Shown here: piece after piece, positions 16,218 through 25,431 of the stretch | How the letters are laid out: every line of letters starts with the position of its first letter | Position numbering within the stretch: position 1 is the stretch's first letter | Made by a program: the position numbers and the translations under genes | Notes under the pieces: model-generated | Databases searched by the model: none | What the model saw: the letters and a program-made list of their open reading frames with translations, nothing else | What the model was told of the DNA's origin: nothing | Source of the DNA: Dietzia aurantiaca | Lineage (GTDB): Bacteria > Actinomycetota > Actinomycetes > Mycobacteriales > Mycobacteriaceae | NCBI RefSeq assembly: GCF_021033825.1 | Contig: NZ_JAIFXZ010000007.1 | Location: 83,756 to 147,755, forward strand | Direction of reading: 5' to 3' | Length of the DNA stretch: 64,000 nt

Positions 16218-17912
16218 ATGGCGCCCTGTGATGTGACGATGACGACGACGACAAGATCGGCTCTTTCCCGAGGGTGGGCTCTGGCCGCGTCGGCGCTCCT
16301 CGCCGTCGTCGTCCTGGTGGTCTCCACCGCGATCGCGCCGACGAGCAACGCCGGTCCGACACCGCCCGGCCCGCAGACCTCCGGGCAGGCCCCGGCGGCC
16401 CAGCCCAGTGGGCCGATCCGCGGATACATCGACGCCCACGCCCATATCGCCGCCTCCGAGGCCTTCGGCGGGGCGCTTCGCTGCGGCCGACCGTTCGCGC
16501 CCGGCGGCCTGGTGGAGGCGATGGCGGACTGCCAGTCACATTCGGGCACCGGCCACTTCGCGCTGCTCGAGGGCATCCTCGGCGGAACCGACATCCCCGG
16601 CGGGGCGCAGGGCTTCCCCACCTTCGCCAGCTGGCCCGCGCACAACTCGCAGCTCCACGAGCAGGCCTACTACACCGGTATAGAGCGGTCGTGGCGGGCC
16701 GGGCAGCGCGTGCTCAACAACCACCTGGTCGCCAACCGCGTGCTGTGCGAGATGCTCGTCGGCTCGCCCCACTCGTGCGACGAGATGGACCAGCTGCGCA
16801 GGCAGGTGGACTATCTGAACCGCATGGAGGCGCACATCGACGCCGAGCACGGCGGGCCCGGCCAGGGCTGGTTCCGGATCGCCCGCTCGCCGGAGGACGT
16901 GCGCCGGATCGCGGGTGAGGGCAAGCTCGCGGTCACCCTGGGGGTCGAGGCCTCGGAGCCTTTCGGGTGCCGCATGATCGACGACGCGCCGCTGTGCACG
17001 GCCGAGGACATCGACCGCGGCCTCGACGAGTTCGCCTCATGGGGTGTGTCCACGGTGTTCCCGGTCCACAAGTTCGACAACGCCCTCGGCGGCGCCCGCA
17101 TGGACGAGGACTTGGCCGGGCTGGCGGTGAACATCGGCAACAAGCTCGCCGCGCAGCGATTCTGGGAGACCCGGCCCTGCACCACCGGCGCCTCCGACCA
17201 CGCCCAGCCGCTGGCCAGCACTCCCGTCGCGGACGGCCTGGCCGCGGCCTCGTCCGGCGCTCCCGCGGGCGCCGGTCTGCCGGTGTACCCGCAGGAGCCG
17301 CTGTGCAACGTCCGGGGCCTGACCCCGCTGGGCGAGCATGTCGTGCGCGGGCTCATGGACCGCGGGATGCTCATCAACCTCGACCACATGAGCGTGGCCA
17401 GCGCGACCCGAACCCTCGACCTGGCCGAGGAGGCCGGCTACGGCGGGCTGGTGGTGGACCACACGTGGTCTGACCCGGCGCTGAGCCGCCGGATGCACGA
17501 GATGGGCGGGTTCACGGCCGCATTCGCCTACCCGCCGGACCCCACCGAGAACTTCGACGAGGGTTTCCTCGACTCCTGGCGCGCCACCACCGCCGGCGCC
17601 ACCCGGCCGTGGGACGGCTACGGATTCGGCTCGGACGTCAACGGACTGGCCCCGCTCGCCGAGCCCCGGCCCAGCGCGGCGGCGGACCCGCTGGTCTACC
17701 CGTTCACCGCGCCCAGCGGTGAGGTGATGGACCGCTGGCGGTTCGCCGAGCGTGTCTACGACCTCAACGTCGACGGTGTCGCGCAGTACGGTCTGTACGC
17801 CGACTGGATCACCGACGTCCTGCACCGCGCCGGGCCGGACCGGGCCGAACTCGAGCGCCAGCTGATGGGCGGCGCGGAGGCGTGGGTGGCCACTTGGGAA
17901 CGCGCGAGGTGA
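16218..17912 (+). CDS. exported amidohydrolase/membrane-dipeptidase-like metal-dependent hydrolase
   Basis: A 564-residue exported protein. Residues ~1-46 form a signal peptide or anchor (SRGWALAASALLAVVVLVVSTAIA). The mature part begins with the metal-binding HxH of YIDAHAHIAASEAFGG. Later conserved residues lie in VTLGVEASEPFG, MLINLDHMSVASATRTL, VVDHTW and YGFGSDVNGL, which together fit the peptidase M19/amidohydrolase TIM-barrel group. The substrate is unknown. It is translationally coupled by a GTGA overlap to an MFS transporter, then a beta-glucosidase, suggesting an uptake and hydrolysis operon. Confidence 0.75.
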   Translation: MAPCDVTMTTTTRSALSRGWALAASALLAVVVLVVSTAIAPTSNAGPTPPGPQTSGQAPAAQPSGPIRGYIDAHAHIAASEAFGGALRCGRPFAPGGLVEAMADCQSHSGTGHFALLEGILGGTDIPGGAQGFPTFASWPAHNSQLHEQAYYTGIERSWRAGQRVLNNHLVANRVLCEMLVGSPHSCDEMDQLRRQVDYLNRMEAHIDAEHGGPGQGWFRIARSPEDVRRIAGEGKLAVTLGVEASEPFGCRMIDDAPLCTAEDIDRGLDEFASWGVSTVFPVHKFDNALGGARMDEDLAGLAVNIGNKLAAQRFWETRPCTTGASDHAQPLASTPVADGLAAASSGAPAGAGLPVYPQEPLCNVRGLTPLGEHVVRGLMDRGMLINLDHMSVASATRTLDLAEEAGYGGLVVDHTWSDPALSRRMHEMGGFTAAFAYPPDPTENFDEGFLDSWRATTAGATRPWDGYGFGSDVNGLAPLAEPRPSAAADPLVYPFTAPSGEVMDRWRFAERVYDLNVDGVAQYGLYADWITDVLHRAGPDRAELERQLMGGAEAWVATWERAR

Positions 17913-19261
17913 CCGCCGGCGCCCCGCCGAACCCACCGCGTCGGTCGAAAGCGCCGCGTCGGCCGGACGCGCCGGACCCGCCGACCTCGCCGACTCCGCC
18001 TGCTTCGCCTGTTCCGCCTTCCGTGTCGGCCATGTCGGCCACGTCGGTCGAGTCACCTGAGCCCTCGCCGGTTGGGGCGGGGTGGATCGTCGCGCTCACG
18101 CTCGGCGTCGTGGCGGTGTTCGCCTCCTGGTTCGGCCCGCTACAGATCTTGCTGCCCGCGCAGACCGATCTCATCGCCGGGCCCAGCGGCCGCGAGGGAC
18201 TGCTCGCGCTGGTCGTGGGTACGGGGGCGGCGGTCGCACTGGTCGCCAACCCGCTCTGGGGGCTAGCCTCCGACCGATGCCGGGGCCGTCTCGGCACCCG
18301 TATGCCGGTGGTCTACGCCGGCACCGCTATCGGGGTGATCGGCCAGGTCGTGTTGTTCACCGCGTCCACCGGCCCCCTCACGCTGGCCGGCTGGGTGCTC
18401 GTCCAGCTCGGGCTCAACGGCCCGTTCGCCGTGCTGGCGGCCCTCATCGCCGACCGGGTCCCGGTCGCCCAACGCGGGATCGTGGGGTCGTTGTTCGGCG
18501 TGGGGCAGATCGTCGGCGTGATCGCGGGGACGGTGGTCGCCGAGTCCGTCGGTGCGGGAGCGGTCGGCTATCTCGTCCTGGCCGTGGCCACCCCGACACT
18601 TCTGGTCGCGATCGTCGTGGCCGACCGGACATCGTCGGCGATGACCGGCAGCGTCCCGGCGTCTGTTCCGACCGGCCGCGTTGCGCGCGGTTTCCGGCCC
18701 ACCCGCGACTACACGTGGGCGTGGCTGCTGCGCTTCCTGATGAACCTCACCAACGCGATCCTGCTCCTCTACCTGTTCTTCTTCCTCGACGAGGTGGTGC
18801 AGGCCGACGACGTCGCCGGCTCGGTCCTGATCGTCACCGTGATCACCCTGGTGTTGTCCGCGGTGTGCGCGGGTCTGACCGGAGCCGTCTCGGATCGGTT
18901 CGCCCGGCGCCGTGTGTTCGCGGTGGCCGGGGCACTCACCACCGCGGGAGGCCTGATCCTGCTCGCGCTGGCCACCACGATGCCGGTCGTGCTCCTCGCC
19001 GCCACCATCCTGGGACTGGGCTGGGGTTTGTTCATCGGCGTGGACATGGCGATCATCACCTCCACGCTCGCCGACGGTGCCACCTCCGGCACCCTGCTGG
19101 GCGTGGCCAACATCGCCAACTCGCTGCCCCAGGTGCTCGCCCCCGCCCTCGCCGCGCCCCTCGTGCTCTCCGCCGCCGGCTATCCGGCCCTGTACGGCGT
19201 CGGCGCGGTGATCGCCGTGGCGGCCGCCCTGTGCACCCTGCCCCTGCGATCCGTGAGATAG
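17909..19261 (+). CDS. MFS transporter, GPH/sugar-type
   Basis: A 450-residue, roughly 12-TM major facilitator with a Pro/Ser-rich cytoplasmic N-terminal tail (~1-50). TM loops include NPLWGLASDRCRGRLGTRMP, like the sugar:cation symporter group, and a second copy of the loop motif in AVSDRFARRRVF. It starts at a GTG overlapping the stop of the upstream hydrolase, and its own stop is 6 bp before a GH1 beta-glucosidase. That context makes a glycoside or disaccharide importer the most likely role, though export cannot be excluded. Confidence 0.8.
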   Translation: MTAGAPPNPPRRSKAPRRPDAPDPPTSPTPPASPVPPSVSAMSATSVESPEPSPVGAGWIVALTLGVVAVFASWFGPLQILLPAQTDLIAGPSGREGLLALVVGTGAAVALVANPLWGLASDRCRGRLGTRMPVVYAGTAIGVIGQVVLFTASTGPLTLAGWVLVQLGLNGPFAVLAALIADRVPVAQRGIVGSLFGVGQIVGVIAGTVVAESVGAGAVGYLVLAVATPTLLVAIVVADRTSSAMTGSVPASVPTGRVARGFRPTRDYTWAWLLRFLMNLTNAILLLYLFFFLDEVVQADDVAGSVLIVTVITLVLSAVCAGLTGAVSDRFARRRVFAVAGALTTAGGLILLALATTMPVVLLAATILGLGWGLFIGVDMAIITSTLADGATSGTLLGVANIANSLPQVLAPALAAPLVLSAAGYPALYGVGAVIAVAAALCTLPLRSVR

Positions 19262-19267
19262 GACCCC

Positions 19268-20737
19268 ATGCCGACAGACGCCCCCGTGCCCGACCGTCCC
19301 GTGCCGCGCACCCCTGCCGACCGCGTACTGCCCGCCGGCTTCCGACTGGGCACCGCCACCGCCGCCGCGCAGATCGAGGGCGCCGCCGACATCGACGGCC
19401 GCGGGCCCAGCATCTGGGACGTCTTCGCCGCCGAACCGTGCCGCATCCGCGGCGGCGACTCCCCCGCCGTGGCGTGCGACCACTACCACCGCTGGCCCGC
19501 GGACGTCCGTGACCTCGCCGAACTGGGCGCGCACGACTACCGCTTCTCGATCTCGTGGTCGCGCATCCTGCCCGCGGGCCGGGGCGAGGTGAACCGCGCG
19601 GGGCTGGACTTCTACTCCCGGCTCGTCGACGGGCTGCTGGCCGCCGGCATCACGCCCGTGCCCACGCTCTATCACTGGGACCTGCCGCAGGCGCTGCAAT
19701 CCGAGGGCGGGTGGCTCGAGCGCTCGACGGCGGACGCGCTCGCGGACTACGCCGCGGTCGTGGTGGACGCGCTCGGGGACCGGGTCACGCGCTGGCTGAC
19801 GCTCAACGAGATGAACGTGCACACGCTGTACGGGCACGCCCTCACCGATCACGCCCCCGCGCTGGGCCTGGGCCTGGACTGCCTGCCCGTCGCACACAAT
19901 CTCCTGCGTGCGCACGGGCTGGCGGTGGACGCGATCCGCGCGGCCGGAGGCCGGCACGAGGTGGGGGTGGTCCAGCAGCACTTCCCCGTACTCGCCGCGA
20001 CCGGCGCCACGGGAGGACCTGACGACGACAACGCCGTCCCCGCAGATGCCGAGGCAGCTGACCTGTTCCGCGTCCTCACCAACTGGACGTTCTCCGATCC
20101 GATCCTGCGGGGTCGCTATCCGGAGGACTGGGTGGCCGAGCTCGTCATGACCTCCGCGGGGCTGACCGCGCAGCAGCTCGAGCAGGATCTCGTCGCGATC
20201 TCCCGACCCCTCGACCACTACGGCGTCAACTATTACGAACCGACGGTGATCGAGGCACCGCGGCCCGGGAAGAACTACTCCGGGGTGCTCGAGGTGGACT
20301 TTCCCGAGGACATGCCGTTCCGGCCGGTTCGCATCGAGGGGGTGCAGCGCACGGACTTCGACTGGCCGATCGTGCCGTCCGGGCTCACCGATATCCTCGT
20401 GCAACTCCACGAGCGCTACCCGAACCTGCCGCCGGTGACGATCACCGAGAACGGCTGCTCGTACCACGACGAGCCGGGACCTGATGGCGCCGTCCACGAC
20501 GACCGGCGGATCGACTTCCTCCGCGCGCACCTGGGCGCGGTCGTGGACGCGATCGACCTCGGGGTGGACGTGCGCGGCTACTACGCGTGGTCGGCGATGG
20601 ACAACTTCGAGTGGGCGGCCGGGTACGCCGAGCGATTCGGGCTGGTCCACGTGGACCACGAGAGCCAGGAGCGCACGCGGAAGGACTCCTGGTACTGGTA
20701 CCGCGACCTCATCGCCTCGGCCTGCCCCGCGCGCTGA
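19268..20737 (+). CDS. GH1 family beta-glucosidase
   Basis: A 489-residue family 1 glycoside hydrolase. The N-terminal signature region (FRLGTATAAAQIEGAADIDGRGPSIWD) is present. The acid/base Glu lies in TLNEMN, where most GH1 enzymes have NEP; the nucleophile Glu is in VTITENGCSY. The C-terminal WSAMDNFEWAAGYAERFGLV is typical. It should hydrolyse beta-glucosides in the cytosol, as there is no signal peptide. It is the last gene of the hydrolase-MFS-glucosidase operon and converges with the amine oxidase gene. Confidence 0.93.
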   Translation: MPTDAPVPDRPVPRTPADRVLPAGFRLGTATAAAQIEGAADIDGRGPSIWDVFAAEPCRIRGGDSPAVACDHYHRWPADVRDLAELGAHDYRFSISWSRILPAGRGEVNRAGLDFYSRLVDGLLAAGITPVPTLYHWDLPQALQSEGGWLERSTADALADYAAVVVDALGDRVTRWLTLNEMNVHTLYGHALTDHAPALGLGLDCLPVAHNLLRAHGLAVDAIRAAGGRHEVGVVQQHFPVLAATGATGGPDDDNAVPADAEAADLFRVLTNWTFSDPILRGRYPEDWVAELVMTSAGLTAQQLEQDLVAISRPLDHYGVNYYEPTVIEAPRPGKNYSGVLEVDFPEDMPFRPVRIEGVQRTDFDWPIVPSGLTDILVQLHERYPNLPPVTITENGCSYHDEPGPDGAVHDDRRIDFLRAHLGAVVDAIDLGVDVRGYYAWSAMDNFEWAAGYAERFGLVHVDHESQERTRKDSWYWYRDLIASACPAR

Positions 20738-20773
20738 TCGCGGCGGTCGGCGTCAGCCCGCCGGAGGGGTCGG

Positions 20774-21913
20774 TCAGGCGCCGGCGAGCGCGCCCACCAC
20801 CGCGTCGGCCGCGCGCAGCCCGGACCGGATCGCCCCCTCGACGTGCCCGGCGAACCGCGTCGCGGTCTCCGTCGACGCCCAGTGGAGGCGCCCACCGACC
20901 GGTACGGCGAACACCGGGTCGCCGTAGCCGGCGGTCGATCGCTCCGGGTGCGGCCGGGCGGGCGTGGTCCACGACTCGCGTGACCAATCCACCACGTCGA
21001 CCCGAGACGGCCGCGCCGCCCGCCCACCGAAGAGCCGGACGAGCTGGGCGGTGAACGCCTCGGCGATCGCGATCTCGTCGACGCCGACGAACGAGGCCGA
21101 GGGGGCGAATCCGAACACCGCGGAGGGACTGCCGTGCGGACCACTGTGGTCGTGGATCTCCCGGAACGGTCCCTGGTGGCTCATGACCAGTCCGGACAGC
21201 CCCTCGTCCCGCCAGAACGCCTCGGGGTATACGGCCACCGCCTTGGTCATCTCGCCCATCCACACCTGCGTACGCACCACTTTCTCCGCCAGTGCCGCGG
21301 GCGGCTGTGGGGTGATCGCGATCCGTTCGGCAACCAGGGGCGGCGGCAGTGCCACGACCGCGTGCCGGGCTCTGTGCTCACCGTGTGCGGTCCGAACACG
21401 CACCTCGTCGTCGTCGACCTCCAGCGCCACGACCGGGGAACCGAGACGGACGCTGCCCGGTGGTAGTCGCGCGGCGAGGCGCCCGGCGAGGTCCCCGGCG
21501 CCTGCGGTGAACCGCCGCGCGTCCCCGACCCCGGGCACCCCCGACATACGACGACGACCCGGCTCGAACAGTGCGTCACCGGAGCTGAACTGATCGAAGG
21601 TGTCCACCCCGAGGCGGTCGACGAGTGCGATCACGGCGGATTCGTTGGCCCAGAACCAGGTCGCGCCCAGCTCGATCGCCCCGTTCGCGTCACCGACCGA
21701 CCGCATCCGCCCGCCCACGCGGTCGCGCGCCTCGATCACCAGAACGCTCCTGCCGGCCCGGTACACCGCCTCGGCCGCGACGAGTCCCGCGATCCCGGCG
21801 CCCACGACGATCACGTCGGCGCGGTCGGTCCGGCCGGCGCCGGCACGGTCGGATGCCCCAACGGCTCCCGCGTCCCCGTCGGCTCCGTCGGCTCCGGCGG
21901 CTCCGGCGGTCAT
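20774..21913 (-). CDS. flavin-containing amine oxidoreductase
   Basis: A 379-residue FAD amine oxidase. After a ~30-residue Ala/Gly/Asp low-complexity leader comes the dinucleotide-binding loop VIVVGAGIAGLVAAEAV and the second flavin motif EARDRVGGRMRSV, then LGATWFW. The C-terminal WASTETATRFAGHVEGAIRSGLRAADAV contacts the flavin. The usual substrate-end residues of monoamine oxidases are only partly recognisable, so the substrate (amine, amino acid or carotenoid-like) is open. The ATG overlaps the stop of the ADH gene (ATGA), making it the third gene of an MFS-ADH-oxidase operon. Confidence 0.82.
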   Translation of the reverse strand: MTAGAAGADGADGDAGAVGASDRAGAGRTDRADVIVVGAGIAGLVAAEAVYRAGRSVLVIEARDRVGGRMRSVGDANGAIELGATWFWANESAVIALVDRLGVDTFDQFSSGDALFEPGRRRMSGVPGVGDARRFTAGAGDLAGRLAARLPPGSVRLGSPVVALEVDDDEVRVRTAHGEHRARHAVVALPPPLVAERIAITPQPPAALAEKVVRTQVWMGEMTKAVAVYPEAFWRDEGLSGLVMSHQGPFREIHDHSGPHGSPSAVFGFAPSASFVGVDEIAIAEAFTAQLVRLFGGRAARPSRVDVVDWSRESWTTPARPHPERSTAGYGDPVFAVPVGGRLHWASTETATRFAGHVEGAIRSGLRAADAVVGALAGA

Positions 21914-22932
21914 AGCCTCGCCCCCGTGTCCAGGACGATGCGGTACCGGACGTCCCCCGCGGCGAGCCGGTCCACGGCTTCCTGCACGTCCTCCAGGGGC
22001 ATCCGCTGCGCCCAGGGTCGGATCCCGTTGCGGAGCGCGAAGCGCATGGCCGCCTCCGTATCCGACGGGGTGCCCGTGACGTGGCCGGACACGGACTGGG
22101 CGTTCATCACGAGCTGCCCGACCGGAACTGGCAGTGTTCCGGCCGCGACACCCAGCAGGACCAACCGCCCCCTCGGGCGCAGGCCCGGCAGCACCGCCTC
22201 CACCGCGGACGTCGCCGGCACGGTGCTGACGATCAGATCGACGCCGCCGGATTCCTTCAGGACGGCGCCCGGGTCGACGGAATCCGCGTCGACGTAGGCG
22301 TCAGCACCGAGGTCGGCGGCGTCAGCGGCCTTCTCGGGGCCGCGGGCGATCACCACCACCTCGAAGCCCATCGCGTCGGCGAACTGGACCGCGAGATGGC
22401 CGAGCCCGCCGAGCCCTAGGATCGCCACCCGGGCGCCGGGCCGGACACCGGCGTGCCGCAGGGCGTTGAACGTCGTCACGCCAGCGCACCCCATCGGCGC
22501 GGCGTCGACGAGGTCGAGACCGTCCGGAACACGGGCGAGCGCGGTCGCCGGCACCGTGATCGACTGCGCCCAGCCCCCGGGGTACGAGCGCCCCGGGATC
22601 CGACGGTCCGGGCAGTGCACCAGGTCACCGCGGCGGCAGGCCGCACAGTGCCCGCAGCTACCGCCGAACCACCCCACGGCGACGCGCTCCCCCACATCCC
22701 ATCCGGCGACGCCCTCGCCGAGCTCGGCGATCACCCCGCCGACCTCGTGCCCGGGGGTCACCGGCAGGGCGGAGCCCCGGGCGCCGCGCACCGTCCCCAC
22801 GTCGGCCCCGCAGACCCCTGTGGCGACCACGGTCACGCGGACCTCGCCGCGCCCCGGCGCCGCCTCCGCGATCCGAGTCGCGCGCAGTGGGCCGCCCTCG
22901 GTCTCCACACTCATCCTCACGACGTCAGCCAC
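21910..22932 (-). CDS. zinc-dependent alcohol dehydrogenase (MDR family)
   Basis: A 340-residue medium-chain dehydrogenase. The catalytic-zinc residues lie in TGVCGADVG and TPGHEVGG; the structural zinc site is GGSCGHCAACRRGDLVHC. The Rossmann motif is VAILGLGGLGHLAVQFADAMG, and the C-terminal part is VVIARGPEKA onward. It probably oxidises an alcohol or reduces an aldehyde with NAD(P). The start is taken as GTG (VADVV) at the MFS stop, with GAGGA upstream; ATG at 22914 is an alternative. The much longer open frame upstream lies inside the MFS gene and is not used. Confidence 0.88.
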   Translation of the reverse strand: MADVVRMSVETEGGPLRATRIAEAAPGRGEVRVTVVATGVCGADVGTVRGARGSALPVTPGHEVGGVIAELGEGVAGWDVGERVAVGWFGGSCGHCAACRRGDLVHCPDRRIPGRSYPGGWAQSITVPATALARVPDGLDLVDAAPMGCAGVTTFNALRHAGVRPGARVAILGLGGLGHLAVQFADAMGFEVVVIARGPEKAADAADLGADAYVDADSVDPGAVLKESGGVDLIVSTVPATSAVEAVLPGLRPRGRLVLLGVAAGTLPVPVGQLVMNAQSVSGHVTGTPSDTEAAMRFALRNGIRPWAQRMPLEDVQEAVDRLAAGDVRYRIVLDTGARL

Positions 22933-24292
22933 GATCGTCCTCCCTGGACGAATCCACCGGGGCCGACGGGCCGACGGGCTCGGACCCACCCGCCGACGTG
23001 GTCCACCCTCCGAGGCGCGCCGACGCGGTGAGCACCGCGAGCGGGACCAACACGACCACGGACAGCAGCGAGAGCAACGAGAAACTCGTGAGGACGAGGA
23101 GCGGCCCGGCGGCCAGGGCGGCGGTCGCACCGCAGAGGTTCGCGGCCGCGTCGACCGCACCCTGCGACGACGCCCGCGTCTCCTCGGGGACCACCCGGGA
23201 GAACAGGGCCGAACCGGCCACGTTGACGAACGACCACCCGACGCCCAGCAGGACCAGCGAGGTGATGAGCCACCCGGCGCTGCCGGGGACCACCATGCCG
23301 ATGACCAGCGAGGCGAGGAAGATCGCCAGGCCCGCCACGATGGTCGGGCGGGGCCCGTACCGGTCGGTGAGGAACCCGACGACCGGCGCGAGCCCGTACA
23401 TCCCCGCGATGTGCAGGCTGATCGTGATCCCGACGATGGTGACGGAGCCGCCCTGGTGGACGATGTGCACCGGGGTCATGGTCATGACCGCCACCATGAC
23501 CGCCTGGGCGGTGAGGATCGCGACAACGGCATAGCGCGCCTGTCGGTTTCCGGCCAGCTCGGCCCGCATGGCGGCCAACCGGTCGCGCATCGGCGGCCGC
23601 GGTCCGGCGATGCGTCCCCCGTTCTGAGCCGAACTCAGGAGCAGGAGCAGCGGGTCGGGCCGGAGCAGGAGGAAGACGATCGCGCCGGCGAGGGCCATAC
23701 AGATCGCGGCGATGAGGAAGGCGCTCGCGTACACGGTGAGCCCGGTGAACGAGCCGACGAGCTCGCCCGGCGCGCCCAGGTTCGGGCCGAGCACCATGCC
23801 GAGCGTCCCCACCCAGACCACGAGGGAGAGCGAACGGCCCTTCTGCTCGGGGGTCGCCAGGTCGGTCGCGGCGAAGCGCGCCTGGAGGGCCACCGCGGAC
23901 CCGGCGCCGATGAGGAGCAGGCCCACAAACAACGGCACCAGCATTCCCCACTGCGCGGCGGCGACCAACAGCGCACCGCCAGCTGCCGCCGACCACCACC
24001 CAGTGGTGAGTGCCACTCGACGACCCCGGCGCGCTGCGAGTGTCCCCAGGGGTAGCCCGAGGAGGGCGGCGCCGAACGTGCTCGCCGTCCGCGCCAGGCC
24101 GGCGAGCGCCTCGTTACCCGTGACCTCGCTGGCGAGCAGCACACCGATGGACGGGGCCACGCCGACACCGATGGTGCCGATCACCTGCATGACCACCAGA
24201 ACAGCGAGCGTCCGCTTCTGCTGCGCGGGGACGCCGCGATCATGGTGTGCGACCGGCCGCACGGCGTCCTCGACGCGTGTCGTCTCTCTCAC
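22925..24292 (-). CDS. MFS transporter
   Basis: A 455-residue, 12-TM major facilitator. Loop 2-3 reads GLPLGTLAARRGRRVALT, and the second half contains VGFLTDRYGPRPTIVAG. A long central cytoplasmic loop (~195-235) separates the halves. It most resembles drug/metabolite exporters. The start is a GTG with AGGAGA 13-18 nt upstream. It follows a LysR gene, carries a candidate LysR box in its promoter region, and overlaps the downstream ADH gene. Confidence 0.78.
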   Translation of the reverse strand: MRETTRVEDAVRPVAHHDRGVPAQQKRTLAVLVVMQVIGTIGVGVAPSIGVLLASEVTGNEALAGLARTASTFGAALLGLPLGTLAARRGRRVALTTGWWSAAAGGALLVAAAQWGMLVPLFVGLLLIGAGSAVALQARFAATDLATPEQKGRSLSLVVWVGTLGMVLGPNLGAPGELVGSFTGLTVYASAFLIAAICMALAGAIVFLLLRPDPLLLLLSSAQNGGRIAGPRPPMRDRLAAMRAELAGNRQARYAVVAILTAQAVMVAVMTMTPVHIVHQGGSVTIVGITISLHIAGMYGLAPVVGFLTDRYGPRPTIVAGLAIFLASLVIGMVVPGSAGWLITSLVLLGVGWSFVNVAGSALFSRVVPEETRASSQGAVDAAANLCGATAALAAGPLLVLTSFSLLSLLSVVVLVPLAVLTASARLGGWTTSAGGSEPVGPSAPVDSSREDDRG

Positions 24293-24406
24293 CGAATCTC
24301 TTTTCTCTCCTGGAAAGTGCCGCACGACGGGCCGGGTGGGCCCGTCGCGCCGTGAACGACGGTAGGAGCGGCGCGGCGGCTCCGGTAGTGGCCCATCGGT
24401 GATACC

Positions 24407-24427
24407 GCCATAACTTCTGTGTATGGC
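24407..24427. promoter_or_regulatory. candidate LysR-type operator
   Basis: GCCATA-N9-TATGGC, a 6-bp inverted repeat of the general T-N11-A type. It lies in the 175-bp gap between the LysR gene's stop (24468) and the MFS start (24292), so the LysR product is the natural candidate ligand. Confidence 0.4.
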
Positions 24428-24467
24428 CCCCGGCCGGAGGGTGGCCCGAGTCGCTGCCCCGGCCGCC

Positions 24468-25367
24468 TCAGCGGTCGGCGATCGAGTCGACCAACGCGGC
24501 GAGATCCGCGGACAGTCCTGAGTCCCGCCGCCACACGGCCTCGTAGAAGATCTCCACCGGTCGGCCGTCCTCCACCAATCGGCGGTGGGCCGACGTCGCA
24601 GATTCCAGCTTGGACTGCGGCAGGAGCGCCGCGCCCAGGCCGAGGTTCGCCCACTGCTCGAGCACCCGGTAGCTCGAGGCCTCGCCCGGGTACTGCTGCA
24701 GCGGGAGCGCGTTGAGATCGAACAGGCTGGTGGTGAACGTGGTGAGACCGCACGAGTCGGGGACCAGGATCCACCGGGAGCCGGCGGCCTCACCGAGCTC
24801 GACCTCCGGGACACCGGGGCCGTCGGCCGCACCGTCCCCGGCCGGCGCCCCCACCACGACGATCGGCTCGGAACCGATGACCCGGTGAGCGAACCGCGGG
24901 AGCGGCTCTACCGACGGGATGAGGATGAGGTCGAGTTCCTCTGAGAGGAGGTCCGCGCGGAGCCCGGCGAGATCCGTTTCTCTCAGGACGAGCTCGCGGT
25001 GCCCGGGCAGGCGGGCCGCCGCCTCGACCGCCCGGCTCACCATGGTCGGGTCGATGAGCGGGGACACCCCCACGCGGATCCGGGCACTCGCCGGCTCGGT
25101 GAGGCGGCGGGCCTCGGCCACGAGTGCGTCCATCTCCCCGAGCGTCCGCTCGACGTGCGGCAGGATGCGCGTGGCGAACTCGGTCGGCGACGCGCCCCGG
25201 GTCGATCGCACGAACAGTGGCGCCCCCAGGCGGTCCTCCAGCGTGGCGATCGCGTTGGACAGGGCCGGCTGGCTCACGCCGTAGGCGCGCGCGGCCGCGC
25301 TGAACGACCCGGTCTCTGCCACCGCCCGCGCATAGCGCAGCGCGTCGATGCTCAGTCGTCCCGTCAT
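24468..25367 (-). CDS. LysR-family transcriptional regulator
   Basis: A 299-residue LysR regulator. The N-terminal helix-turn-helix contains YARAVAETGSFSAAARAYGVSQPALSNAIATLEDRLGAPLF. The effector domain follows with GHRELVLRETDLAGLRADLLSEELDLIL. It resembles the CynR/OxyR-like subgroup only generally. The ATG at 25367 has a GGAG upstream and the family's usual N-terminal length; a longer frame to 25424 adds an Arg/Pro-rich leader. Its likely targets are the MFS-ADH-amine oxidase genes immediately downstream. Confidence 0.85.
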   Translation of the reverse strand: MTGRLSIDALRYARAVAETGSFSAAARAYGVSQPALSNAIATLEDRLGAPLFVRSTRGASPTEFATRILPHVERTLGEMDALVAEARRLTEPASARIRVGVSPLIDPTMVSRAVEAAARLPGHRELVLRETDLAGLRADLLSEELDLILIPSVEPLPRFAHRVIGSEPIVVVGAPAGDGAADGPGVPEVELGEAAGSRWILVPDSCGLTTFTTSLFDLNALPLQQYPGEASSYRVLEQWANLGLGAALLPQSKLESATSAHRRLVEDGRPVEIFYEAVWRRDSGLSADLAALVDSIADR

Positions 25368-25431
25368 GAGCTCCACCCTTCCGGTCGTGCGGAGCACCCG
25401 CGGCGCCCGTGGCCCCCGCGGCATCGGCGGC

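Noticed and set aside
18263-20659. A 798-codon open frame antisense to the MFS and GH1 genes
   Set aside because: It has no recognisable domain, spans two real genes, and its composition is that of a GC-rich antisense shadow.
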